Shown: piece by piece, positions 17,222-25,555 of the stretch | Layout: each line of letters starts with the position of its first letter | How positions within the stretch are numbered: position 1 is the first letter of the stretch | Assembly (NCBI GenBank): GCA_035456105.1 | Contig: DATIDV010000020.1 | Coordinates: 62,001-126,000, forward strand | DNA from: Viridibacterium sp035456105 | Lineage (GTDB): Bacteria > Pseudomonadota > Gammaproteobacteria > Burkholderiales > Rhodocyclaceae | Reading direction: 5' to 3' | Length of the DNA: 64,000 nucleotides | Program-made: the position numbers and the translations under genes | The notes under the pieces: generated by a model | The model's database searches: none | What the model was told of the DNA's origin: nothing | The model's input: the letters and a program-made list of their open reading frames with translations, nothing else

Positions 17222-18205
17222 ATGATGGAGAGTGTTGTCTTGAATACGCGGGCTGAAGGCGTTATCAGACGTCGCAAGACGGATCTGGGGGATGTGGCCT
17301 TCGCGTGGCTGACACGCTCGGTTGCTTTCCTCACGCTGATGACGCTTGCCGGCATCATCGTGGCACTCGCCATTGCCGCCTGGCCCAGCATCACGAAGTT
17401 CGGCTTCGGCTTCCTGACAACAACGGAGTGGAATCCGCCGATGGAGCGCTTCGGCGCTGTGGTGCCGATGTATGGCACCGTGGTGACTTCGCTCATTGCG
17501 CTACTCATCGCCGTGCCGGTCAGTTTCGGCATCGCGCTGTTTCTGACCGAGTTGTCGCCAGCCTGGCTGCGTCGTCCGCTGGGAACCGCCATCGAGTTGC
17601 TGGCGGCCATTCCCAGCATCGTTTACGGCATGTGGGGCTTGTTGGTGTTTGCCCCCGTGTTTTCCGAATATGCGCAGCCTGCCTTGGCGGGCACGCTGGG
17701 GAAATTGCCCTTCATCGGTAGCTTGTTCAATGGCCCGGCGATGGGTATCGGTCTGCTGGCGGCCGGCATCATCTTGGCCATCATGATCATTCCGTTCATT
17801 GCAGCGGTCATGCGCGACGTCTTCCTCGTCACGCCGCAGATGCTCAAGGAGTCTGCCTATGGGCTGGGCTGTACGACCTGGGAGGTTGTGTGGCGTGTGG
17901 TGTTGCCGCATTCCAAGGCGGGGGTCATCGGCGGCATCATGCTCGGTCTGGGCCGTGCGCTCGGCGAAACCATGGCGGTCACGTTCATCATTGGTAACAC
18001 CAACATGCTTAGCTCGGCTTCGTTGTTCATGCCCGGCAACAGCATTACGTCTGCGCTGGCCAACGAGTTTGCGGAAGCGGGCCCCGGCTTGCACACCGCA
18101 GCCCTGATGGAGCTTGGCCTGATCCTCTTCGTCATCACGCTCGTTGTGCTGATGATCTCCAAGATGTTCCTTGCTCGCCTGTCGCGTCATGAAGGAACGA
18201 AATAA
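17222..18205 (+). CDS. pstC: Phosphate ABC transporter permease PstC
   Basis: PstC is one of the two inner-membrane permease subunits. About six membrane helices and the EAA-type loop (LKESAYGLGCTTWEVVWRVVLP) that docks on PstB are visible. The start is set at the ATG at 17222 (or 17225) because GGAGGG lies 5-8 bases upstream. An ATG at 17159 would add 21 residues of Gly/Ser-rich sequence with a poor ribosome site. The stop overlaps the pstA start by one base. Confidence 0.93.
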   Translation: MMESVVLNTRAEGVIRRRKTDLGDVAFAWLTRSVAFLTLMTLAGIIVALAIAAWPSITKFGFGFLTTTEWNPPMERFGAVVPMYGTVVTSLIALLIAVPVSFGIALFLTELSPAWLRRPLGTAIELLAAIPSIVYGMWGLLVFAPVFSEYAQPALAGTLGKLPFIGSLFNGPAMGIGLLAAGIILAIMIIPFIAAVMRDVFLVTPQMLKESAYGLGCTTWEVVWRVVLPHSKAGVIGGIMLGLGRALGETMAVTFIIGNTNMLSSASLFMPGNSITSALANEFAEAGPGLHTAALMELGLILFVITLVVLMISKMFLARLSRHEGTK

Positions 18206-19053
18206 TGGCCATGACAATTCTCAAGCGTCGCAAGCTGGTCAATGGCGTTGCGCTGACGCTGTCGCTCAGCGCAATGGCCTTCGGGCTGTTCTGGCTGGCG
18301 TGGATTCTTTTTACGGTGTTCAAGCTCGGCATCGGCGGCTTGTCGCTGGATCTGTTCTTCAAGATGACGCCACCACCGGGGACTGCTGACGGCGGTCTGG
18401 CGAATGCCATTCTCGGCAGTGTCATGATGGTTGGCCTGGGTACGCTGGTTGGCTCGCCGATCGGTGTGCTGGTCGGCATTTATCTCGCTGAATATGGTGT
18501 TGAGACACGGTTGGGGCGCCTGACGCGCTACGTCAATGACCTGCTGTTGTCGGCGCCATCCATTGTCATCGGCCTTTTCGTTTACGCGATGGTCGTCGCA
18601 CATACCGGTCGATTCTCCGGTTGGGCAGGCGTGATCGCCTTGGCCTTGATCGTTGTGCCGGTAGTCGTACGTACGACAGAGAACATGCTTCTGCTGGTGC
18701 CGAACTCCTTGCGTGAGGCCGCGTTTGCTTTGGGTGCGCCCAAGCGCACGATGATCATGATGATCGCCATGCGTGCTGCCAAGTCCGGTGTTGCAACAGG
18801 CATCCTGCTCGCCATTGCGCGGATTGCCGGTGAAACAGCGCCGCTGCTTTTCACTGCCTTGTCGAACCAGTTCTGGAGCACCAGCCTGAACGATCCACTG
18901 GCCAATCTGCCTGTGACGATTTTCCGCTTTGCCATGAGCCCATTCGTGGAATGGCAGGGCTTGGCGTGGGCGGGTGTGCTGCTGATCACGCTGGGTGTGC
19001 TGGTGCTGAATATCGTGGCGCGCGTCTTCCTGCGCCAGGAAGCATCGCACTAA
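18205..19053 (+). CDS. pstA: Phosphate ABC transporter permease PstA
   Basis: PstA is the second permease subunit of the phosphate importer. The 282-residue protein has about six membrane helices and the EAA loop LREAAFALGAPKRTMIMMI. The ATG overlaps the last base of pstC, with AAGGAA upstream, consistent with tight co-translation. Confidence 0.95.
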   Translation: MAMTILKRRKLVNGVALTLSLSAMAFGLFWLAWILFTVFKLGIGGLSLDLFFKMTPPPGTADGGLANAILGSVMMVGLGTLVGSPIGVLVGIYLAEYGVETRLGRLTRYVNDLLLSAPSIVIGLFVYAMVVAHTGRFSGWAGVIALALIVVPVVVRTTENMLLLVPNSLREAAFALGAPKRTMIMMIAMRAAKSGVATGILLAIARIAGETAPLLFTALSNQFWSTSLNDPLANLPVTIFRFAMSPFVEWQGLAWAGVLLITLGVLVLNIVARVFLRQEASH

Positions 19054-19098
19054 GAGCCTCGCACCGACACAGAACGAATTTATTGCATTGGAATAGTA

Positions 19099-19863
19099 AT
19101 GAGCCAGCTCGTTTCGCAGATCGAATTCAAGAATTTCAATTTCTACTACGGCAAGTTTCATGCTCTGAAGAACATCAACCTGTCGCTGGCGCGTCGCCAC
19201 GTCACGGCGTTCATCGGCCCGTCGGGTTGCGGAAAATCAACGCTGCTGCGCACGATCAACCGCATGTACGACCTGTATCCCGACCAGCGTGCCGAGGGCG
19301 AGCTGCTGCTCGAGGGCGACAACATCCTGCATTCGGATATTGACCTCAGTACCCTTCGAGCCAAGGTCGGCATGGTGTTCCAGAAGCCGACGCCGTTCCC
19401 GATGTCGATCTACGACAACATCGCTTTCGGTGTGAATCTGCACGAAAAGCTGTCGAAGGCCGAGATGGACGAACGCGTCGAATGGGCGCTGCGCAAGGCC
19501 GCACTGTGGGATGAAGTGAAGGACAAGCTGCACAAGAGCGGCATGAGCCTCTCGGGTGGTCAGCAGCAGCGTCTGTGCATCGCACGCGGCGTGGCAGTGA
19601 AGCCGGAAGTGCTTCTGCTCGACGAGCCGACCTCGGCGCTGGACCCGATCTCGACGATGCGCATTGAAGAGCTGATCGACGAGCTGAAGGAAGAGTTCAC
19701 CATCGTCATCGTGACGCACAACATGCAGCAGGCGGCGCGTATTTCGGACTTCACCGCTTACATGTATCTGGGCGAGCTGATCGAGTTTGGCGAGACGGAC
19801 AAGATCTTTGTGAAACCGCAGCGCAAAGAGACCGAGGACTATATAACCGGCCGCTTCGGGTGA
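19099..19863 (+). CDS. pstB: Phosphate ABC transporter ATP-binding protein PstB
   Basis: PstB is the ATPase that drives phosphate import. The 254-residue product shows Walker A GPSGCGKST, the Q-loop (VFQKPTPFPMSIYDN, typical of PstB), signature LSGGQQQR and Walker B VLLLDEPTSALDP. The operon ends here: phoU, which often follows pstB, is not in this window. Confidence 0.97.
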   Translation: MSQLVSQIEFKNFNFYYGKFHALKNINLSLARRHVTAFIGPSGCGKSTLLRTINRMYDLYPDQRAEGELLLEGDNILHSDIDLSTLRAKVGMVFQKPTPFPMSIYDNIAFGVNLHEKLSKAEMDERVEWALRKAALWDEVKDKLHKSGMSLSGGQQQRLCIARGVAVKPEVLLLDEPTSALDPISTMRIEELIDELKEEFTIVIVTHNMQQAARISDFTAYMYLGELIEFGETDKIFVKPQRKETEDYITGRFG

Positions 19864-19889
19864 CCGGAACCGCGCATAGGCGCTACTGC

Positions 19890-19963
19890 GCGGACCGATC
19901 TCAAGCCTGCGATGCTCGACGTACTCACGTACGACTGCGCTTCTCAACTTGACCTCGGTCCGC
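19890..19963. repeat. Imperfect palindromic element after pstB
   Basis: GCGGACCGA (19890-19898) pairs with TCGGTCCGC (19955-19963). The arms continue inward as TCAAG/CTTGA after a two-base mismatch, and the centre holds GTAC-TCAC-GTAC flanked by TCG/CGA. The whole can fold into a roughly 74-base hairpin between pstB and its terminator. It resembles intergenic palindromic units (REP/ERIC-like), but repetition in the genome cannot be tested from one window. Confidence 0.5.
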
Positions 19964-20020
19964 TCGCTACGGCCTCTGCACGATTCCTCGAGCACTACTG
20001 ATCGAACACCAAGATCAAAT

Positions 20021-20062
20021 ACAAACCCCGTCAGGCGTTGCGCCTGGCGGGGTTTGTGTTTT
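20021..20062 (+). terminator. Rho-independent terminator of the pst operon
   Basis: A 17-base stem (20021-20037 with 20041-20057, one U-G pair) with core CCCCG/CGGGG and a three-base loop is followed by GTTTTT. It lies 158 bases after the pstB stop. Confidence 0.85.
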
Positions 20063-20134
20063 TGCGGAGGTGCAGTTTGGGGGGCTCGAGGTAGTAATAT
20101 CTGGCTTTCCCTCCGTTACCCGAAAGGAACACCC

Positions 20135-21340
20135 GTGAGTCTTGCTGTCCAACGAGCCGATTTCGATCGGTACATGGTGCCCGTGTTCAACCCGCTCGAG
20201 ATGATTCTCGTCCGAGGTGAAGGCTCGCGCCTGTGGGATCAGCAGGATCGCGATTACATCGACTTCGGTGCCGGTGTGGCGGTGACTTCGCTCGGACATA
20301 ACCATCCGGCGCTGGTGAAAGCGCTGCAAGACCAGGCAGCGAAGGTCTGGCATGTCTCCAACTACTTCACCAATGAGCCGGCATTGCGCCTGGCGAAGAA
20401 GTTGTGCGACGCGACTTTTGCCGAAGAGGTGTTTTTCTGTAATTCCGGTGCTGAGGCCAACGAGGCGGCGCTGAAGCTGGCACGCAAGCGCGGCGTCGAT
20501 ATCAACCCCGAGAAGGTCGAGATCGTGGCGTTCAATGGCTCGTTCCATGGACGCACGTTCTTGACGGTCTCGGTCGGAGGTCAGGCCAAGTATTCGTCTG
20601 GCATGGGCCCGAATCCGCCCGGAATCATTCATGTCGACTTCAACGACATCGAGGCGGTCAAGCGCGTCATCGGTCCGAAAACCTGTGCGGTGATCGTCGA
20701 GTCGGTAATCGGCGAGGGCGGCATTCTTCCTGCGACGCCGGAATTTCTGCAGGCCCTGCGCGACCTGACGAAGGCCAACGATGCGGTACTGATTTTCGAT
20801 GAGATCCAGTCCGGCAACGGCCGTACCGGTGCGCTTTACGACTACATGAATACTTCGGTTGTGCCGGACATCCTGACCACTGCCAAGGGCTTGGGCTGCG
20901 GTTTCCCGATCGGTGCGATGCTGACCACGGCCGAAGTGGGTAACTACTTCAAGCCGGGAAGTCATGGTTCGACTTTCGGCGGCAATCCCCTTGCCTGCGC
21001 GGTATCGGAGGCGGCGTTCGACATCATCAACGATCCGACGCTGCTGGCAGGCGTGCGGTCCAAGGCTGAGCGCGCTGCCGGCGTGCTGCGTGCGATGGGC
21101 AAGCGTCTTGGCTGCTTCAGCGAGATTCGCTATGCGGGCCTTTGGTTCGGCTGCGAGTTAGGCGGGCCACTTGCAAATCGTGCCGGTGATCTGGTGAGCA
21201 AGGGCGCTGCAAATGGCGTGCTGATGCTGCAGGCGGGCCCGAACGTGCTGCGTATTGCGACCTCGCTGATCATCAGCGACGCGGAGCTTGACGAGGGTTT
21301 GCGTCGTCTGGAAAAGACCTGCGCCGAATTATTGGGCTGA
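20135..21340 (+). CDS. argD: Acetylornithine/succinylornithine-type aminotransferase (ArgD/AstC family)
   Basis: A class III PLP-dependent aminotransferase, probably acting on N-acetylornithine (arginine synthesis) or succinylornithine (arginine breakdown). GTG at 20135 is chosen: AGGAA lies six bases upstream and the product (SLAVQRADFDRYMVPVF...) aligns with the AstC/ArgD start. The frame extends upstream to 19949 through the palindrome and terminator, which is not coding. PLP contacts include NSGAEANEAALK, FDEIQSGNGRTG and the lysine in TTAKGLGCGFPIG. The length of 401 is typical. ArgD and AstC cannot be separated by sequence alone, and no ast or arg genes lie beside it. Confidence 0.85.
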   Translation: MSLAVQRADFDRYMVPVFNPLEMILVRGEGSRLWDQQDRDYIDFGAGVAVTSLGHNHPALVKALQDQAAKVWHVSNYFTNEPALRLAKKLCDATFAEEVFFCNSGAEANEAALKLARKRGVDINPEKVEIVAFNGSFHGRTFLTVSVGGQAKYSSGMGPNPPGIIHVDFNDIEAVKRVIGPKTCAVIVESVIGEGGILPATPEFLQALRDLTKANDAVLIFDEIQSGNGRTGALYDYMNTSVVPDILTTAKGLGCGFPIGAMLTTAEVGNYFKPGSHGSTFGGNPLACAVSEAAFDIINDPTLLAGVRSKAERAAGVLRAMGKRLGCFSEIRYAGLWFGCELGGPLANRAGDLVSKGAANGVLMLQAGPNVLRIATSLIISDAELDEGLRRLEKTCAELLG

Positions 21341-21501
21341 AGTGGCGAAGTCGGGCAGGATCGAGCGCGTGGCATGCCGCGATCAGCTGTCGTGCACCCG
21401 CCTCCGGTCATGTGGTTTTAGTGTTGCGCGCTGCTTTCCGTTAATTTGTGTGACCTAGCGCGATGGCGTGAGCCAACATCGGTGATTTTCGGACCCCGGG
21501 C

Positions 21502-24099
21502 ATGACAAAAAGTGTGACAAGTAACCTGACGACACGCGGGGAGGAAGGCCGAGGCACAGTAGATTTGCGCGACGTACTGGAGCAACTGGCCGGCAGAGCC
21601 GGGCGTGCGGGCTTCTTTGCTGACACAGGCAATGCCCTGGAAGATGTTGCCTGGCGTCTCAAGGAGATGCTGGAACTGGAGCTGCGAGAGAAAGAACGCA
21701 TAGCCCTGGCCCTCGATAGCGCGCACGACGGTCTGTGGGACTGGGACCTCGCCGCCAACACAGGCTACCTGAGTCCGCAATGGAAAAAGATTTTTGGGTC
21801 TGGTGAGGAAGATCAAGGCCTTGGCTTGCGTGCATGGGAATCACGCGTACATCCTGACGATTTGCCCGGCGTGCAAAGCGTCCTCGCGGCACACTTGACG
21901 GGTCGTACAGAGGGTGTTGCGATTGAATATCGCGTGCGCCACGCGGACGGCAACTGGCAGTGGATAGGTAGCTATGGGCGCGTGGTCGAACGCGATGCTG
22001 AAGGCCGTGCGCTGCGCATGGTAGGCGTGCATCGCAATATCTCCGACCGCAAAATGTTCGAGAACGAGCTGCTGCGCGCCAAGGAAGTGGCTGAGTCGGC
22101 GAGCCGGGCGAAGGGTGATTTCCTCGCCAACATGAGCCATGAAATCCGCACGCCAATGAATGGCATCATCGGCATGACTGAGCTTGCGCTCGACACCCAG
22201 CTCGACTCAGAACAGCGCGGCTATCTGCAGACGGTGAAGTCTTCCGCCGAGTCACTGCTGTCCATCATCAACGATATTCTCGATTTCTCGAAGATAGAAG
22301 CCGGCAAGCTCGAGCTGGAAACCATTGAGTTTTCGCTACCTGCGGTGCTCGGCGATACCTTCAAGTCGCTCGCGTTGCGTGGCCATCAGAAGGGGCTGGA
22401 ACTCATCTATGGCATCGAAACCGGGACGCCGCAGGTGCTGCGTGGTGACCCGAATCGTTTGCGCCAGGTCTTGATGAATCTGCTCGGTAACGCGATCAAG
22501 TTCACCGAGAAAGGCGAGGTCGAGGTCTCGGTCAAGCAGATAAGTCGGGCAGGTCGCAGGGCGCGCATCGAGTTTGCCGTGCGCGACACAGGCATCGGGA
22601 TTGCGAAAGAAAAGCTGGAGGAAGTGTTTGGCGTGTTTTCGCAAGCCGATACGTCTACGACACGTCGCTATGGCGGCACCGGCCTCGGGCTGGCGATCTG
22701 TCGTCGGCTCGTCGAGTTGATGGGCGGGCGCCTCTGGCTGGAGAGTGAAGAAGGCCATGGCAGCGTTTTTCACTTCACGAGCGAAGTCGATGTGGTGCGC
22801 GATCAGCTGGCCAGCGAGCGCGTCGACAAGCGCTTTCAGGGCATGCGTGTCCTGCTGGTTGAAGATAGTCCGAGCGCTGCGCGCGAGCTGGGCGATACCT
22901 TGCGTCGCTGGGGCTTTCACGTCGCGCTGGCGTCCAATGGTGATGAAGCGAGCATGACCATGCGCGTGGCGCAAAAGTCTGGCGATGCCTTCGATCTCAT
23001 GCTGGTCGATGCCAGAATGCCTGAGCCGGGCGGCTTCGAGTTGCCTTCGCGCTTTCACGCGGAGGGCGCGCCTTGCGACCGCATCATCATGATGCTGACG
23101 ACCGAATCGCAGCGAAACGACGCGGCACGCTGCCGTCAGTTCGGCGTGCGTGCCCATGTCGTCAAGCCGGTGTCATCAGGCGATCTGCTTGATGCGATCC
23201 GTCTTTCCTTGAGTACAACCATTGATTCCGACGTGAAACTCGATGATTTCCGCATTGATGAGTCGCTTGCTGAAGCGGGCAACGTCGTGCGCCGCCGCGA
23301 AGTGCTGCTGGTGGAAGACAATCCGGTCAATCAGACCGTCGCGACAAAGGTGCTGGAGCGCGCCGGCTTCAAGGTCATTGTTGCCGGCGACGGTCAGGAG
23401 GCGATCGAGTGGTTCGAGAAACAGCGCTTCGACATCATCCTCATGGACGTGCAGATGCCGGTGTTGGGCGGGCTGGATGCAACGAAGGCAATCCGCGCAC
23501 GTGAGGCTCGTCGTAGCTGGGCGATGTCCGGCCGCTGGGAGTCAGTGCCCATCATTGCGATGACGGCGCACGTCATGTCGGGTGATCGCGAACGTTGTCT
23601 GGATGCCGGCATGGATGACTATGTGGCCAAGCCGATCCAGCCTTCGGAGCTGTTTGCGGCCATCGAGCGCGTTTCAAATCGCAATGAGCGTACTGATACA
23701 GACGGCATTGCTCCTGTAGTCCTGGATGGCGGCAATGCCTTCAGCAATGACGGTACGCCGGTAGCTGACCTGGAGCAGACACGCAGCCTGCTGGAGGGGG
23801 ATGAATCGGCCGTACAGGCATTGATTAGCGTATTCCTCGGCGATGTCGGCAATACCTGCAATAAGCTCCAGTCCGCTCTGCAGAAGGGCGATGGCAGGGC
23901 GCTGGGGGCAATTGCACATTCGGTGAAGTCGTCGGTAGGTGTATTCGGTGCGGCGCACGGCGCTGAAGCTGCACTGAAAGTCGAGATGGCGGGGCGGCAC
24001 GGCGATTCGGCAGCGGCCGTAGCAGCTGCGCCAGCTCTGCTGGTTGAGCTCAATCGTCTCGCGGCTTACCTGCGCACCCAGTTAAAGTCTGAAAATTAG
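21502..24099 (+). CDS. Hybrid sensor histidine kinase with PAS, two receivers and HPt
   Basis: An 865-residue orphan phosphorelay kinase with no clear membrane segment. In order: a short helical N-terminus, a PAS_3 domain (about 70-185), HisKA with H213 in FLANMSHEIRTPMNG and HATPase_c (GTGLGLAICRR). Receiver 1 follows with D503 (MLVDARMPE) and receiver 2 with D649 (IILMDVQMP), then a C-terminal HPt domain with H806 (AHSVKSS). Both receivers keep their acceptor Asp, so the complete relay is on one chain and needs only an output regulator, which is not adjacent. The signal and target are unknown. Confidence 0.9.
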   Translation: MTKSVTSNLTTRGEEGRGTVDLRDVLEQLAGRAGRAGFFADTGNALEDVAWRLKEMLELELREKERIALALDSAHDGLWDWDLAANTGYLSPQWKKIFGSGEEDQGLGLRAWESRVHPDDLPGVQSVLAAHLTGRTEGVAIEYRVRHADGNWQWIGSYGRVVERDAEGRALRMVGVHRNISDRKMFENELLRAKEVAESASRAKGDFLANMSHEIRTPMNGIIGMTELALDTQLDSEQRGYLQTVKSSAESLLSIINDILDFSKIEAGKLELETIEFSLPAVLGDTFKSLALRGHQKGLELIYGIETGTPQVLRGDPNRLRQVLMNLLGNAIKFTEKGEVEVSVKQISRAGRRARIEFAVRDTGIGIAKEKLEEVFGVFSQADTSTTRRYGGTGLGLAICRRLVELMGGRLWLESEEGHGSVFHFTSEVDVVRDQLASERVDKRFQGMRVLLVEDSPSAARELGDTLRRWGFHVALASNGDEASMTMRVAQKSGDAFDLMLVDARMPEPGGFELPSRFHAEGAPCDRIIMMLTTESQRNDAARCRQFGVRAHVVKPVSSGDLLDAIRLSLSTTIDSDVKLDDFRIDESLAEAGNVVRRREVLLVEDNPVNQTVATKVLERAGFKVIVAGDGQEAIEWFEKQRFDIILMDVQMPVLGGLDATKAIRAREARRSWAMSGRWESVPIIAMTAHVMSGDRERCLDAGMDDYVAKPIQPSELFAAIERVSNRNERTDTDGIAPVVLDGGNAFSNDGTPVADLEQTRSLLEGDESAVQALISVFLGDVGNTCNKLQSALQKGDGRALGAIAHSVKSSVGVFGAAHGAEAALKVEMAGRHGDSAAAVAAAPALLVELNRLAAYLRTQLKSEN

Positions 24100-24152
24100 G
24101 ATCTGACAGGGCTGTTCTGGCCTGCGGCTGACGCCAGATGCGTGCCTTGCCA

Positions 24153-24181
24153 TTGCCGGAGACCCTGTAAAAAGCTACAAT
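24153..24181 (+). promoter_or_regulatory. Sigma-70 promoter for carAB
   Basis: TTGCCG (24153-24158), a 17-base spacer and TACAAT (24176-24181) form a good -35/-10 pair. Transcription would start near 24188, giving a leader of about 158 bases before the carA GTG. Confidence 0.65.
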
Positions 24182-24198
24182 TCCGGAAATTCACTTAG

Positions 24199-24241
24199 CG
24201 GGATGGGCCCAGTGCTGCACTTGGGGACCGTCCCGTTTTTT
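24199..24241 (+). terminator. Attenuator-like hairpin in the carA leader
   Basis: CGGGATGG (24199-24206) pairs with CCGTCCCG (24228-24235). An inner CCCAGTG/CAC-T-TGGG stem is capped by CTG, and TTTTTT follows. It lies about ten bases after the predicted carA start site, so it would stop most transcripts early unless relieved. A 34-codon frame begins at the ATG at 24203 inside the rising arm and runs through the hairpin to a TGA at 24305-24307. Pyrimidine-dependent attenuation is known for pseudomonad carA and enterobacterial pyrBI. Alternatively, this is simply the terminator of the upstream kinase gene. Confidence 0.6.
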
Positions 24242-24345
24242 ACGTCACTGCTTTACGAGCCCCTGTGTTGCTGCAAGAGCTGCGAAAAGCCCGCGACGTG
24301 CAAGTGACCACCGAATACAGCACCCCAGACTTCAGGAGTTTTAAC

Positions 24346-25491
24346 GTGGCCGACACCCTGCATGCCCTGCTTGCACTTGCTGATGGCACAGTGTTTTACG
24401 GACAAGGTCTTGGCGCTGTGGGCAAGACTGTTGGTGAAGTGGTGTTCAACACCTCCATCACCGGCTATCAGGAAATCCTTACCGATCCATCCTATTGCCG
24501 CCAGATCGTCACGCTGACCCACCCGCACATTGGTAATGTCGGCGTGAATGCCGAAGATGCCGAGTCAGCCAAGGTCTTCGCATCTGGCCTGATCATTCGT
24601 GATCTGCCGATCCGCATCTCGAATTTCCGCTCCGAGCAATCGCTCGATGATTTCATGAAGGCGCAGAACGTCGTCGGCATCGCAGGTATTGATACCCGCA
24701 AACTGACGCGCATCCTGCGTGAAAAGGGCGCGCAGGCGGGTTGTGTCATTACGGCGGCCTCGCTCAATGAATTCAATGCCGAAGCGGCCATCGCTGAAGC
24801 GCGCGGCTTCCCTGGCCTTGCCGGTATGGACCTGGCCAAGGTTGTCACAACGCAGAAGTCCTATCCATGGACCAGTGGCGAGTGGAAGCTCGGCAAGGGG
24901 TACGTCGAACAAGCTGAAGCGAAGTACCACGTCGTTGCCTATGACTTTGGTGTCAAGCGCAACATCCTGCACATGCTCGCCGAACGCGGCTGCAAGCTGA
25001 CCGTTGTGCCTGCGCAGACCACTGCAGAAGAAGTTTTTGCGCTGAACCCGGATGGCGTGTTCCTGTCGAACGGCCCTGGCGATCCCGAGCCGTGTGATTA
25101 CGCCATTGAGGCGTCGCGTAAATTTCTCGAGCGCAAGCTGCCGACCTTCGGAATCTGCCTCGGCCACCAGATCATGGGCCTCGCCGCAGGCGCAAAGACG
25201 CGCAAGATGAAATTCGGCCATCATGGTGGCAATCATCCGGTGAAGGATCTTGATTCCGGTCGCGTCCTGATTACGAGCCAGAACCACGGTTTCGAAGTGG
25301 ATGTGACGACGTTGCCAGCCAATGTGCGCAGCAGTCATGTGTCCTTGTTCGACGGGAGCCTGCAAGGCTTGGCCTGGACCGATCGCCCGGCACTGTGCTT
25401 CCAGGGGCACCCTGAAGCGAGCCCGGGTCCGGCTGATGTGGCCTACCTGTTCGACCGCTTCATTGGTCTGATGGCTTCGGCAAAGAAGTAA
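24346..25491 (+). CDS. carA: Carbamoyl-phosphate synthase small subunit CarA
   Basis: CarA is the glutamine amidotransferase subunit that feeds ammonia to CarB for carbamoyl phosphate, shared by pyrimidine and arginine synthesis. The class I glutaminase domain has the nucleophile C271 (FGICLGHQI) and the His/Glu pair in GHPEASPGP. The start is GTG at 24346 (VADTLHALLALADG) with AGGAG eight bases upstream. The frame is open to 24265, but that part lacks family similarity. The length is 381. It is followed by carB after a 64-base gap. Confidence 0.97.
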   Translation: MADTLHALLALADGTVFYGQGLGAVGKTVGEVVFNTSITGYQEILTDPSYCRQIVTLTHPHIGNVGVNAEDAESAKVFASGLIIRDLPIRISNFRSEQSLDDFMKAQNVVGIAGIDTRKLTRILREKGAQAGCVITAASLNEFNAEAAIAEARGFPGLAGMDLAKVVTTQKSYPWTSGEWKLGKGYVEQAEAKYHVVAYDFGVKRNILHMLAERGCKLTVVPAQTTAEEVFALNPDGVFLSNGPGDPEPCDYAIEASRKFLERKLPTFGICLGHQIMGLAAGAKTRKMKFGHHGGNHPVKDLDSGRVLITSQNHGFEVDVTTLPANVRSSHVSLFDGSLQGLAWTDRPALCFQGHPEASPGPADVAYLFDRFIGLMASAKK

Positions 25492-25508
25492 GCAATAAAC
25501 ATTGAAAG

Positions 25509-25529
25509 GGCGTAGCCGTGGGCTGCGCC
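25509..25529 (+). other. Intercistronic hairpin between carA and carB
   Basis: GGCGTAGCC (25509-25517) pairs with GGCTGCGCC (25521-25529), with one U-G pair and a GTG loop. There is no T-run, so it is not a terminator. It could affect mRNA processing or stability between the two genes. Confidence 0.4.
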
Positions 25530-25555
25530 TCGTGAAATGCAATTCAGGTATTGAT

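Noticed and set aside
19949..20134. Upstream extension of the aminotransferase reading frame
   Set aside because: It crosses the palindromic element and the pst terminator and has no similarity to the family; the GTG at 20135 has a ribosome site.
21413..21427. TGGTTTTAGTGTTGC as a sigma-54 promoter for the hybrid kinase
   Set aside because: The spacing is right but the -24 element matches only TGG; chance matches of this quality are common.
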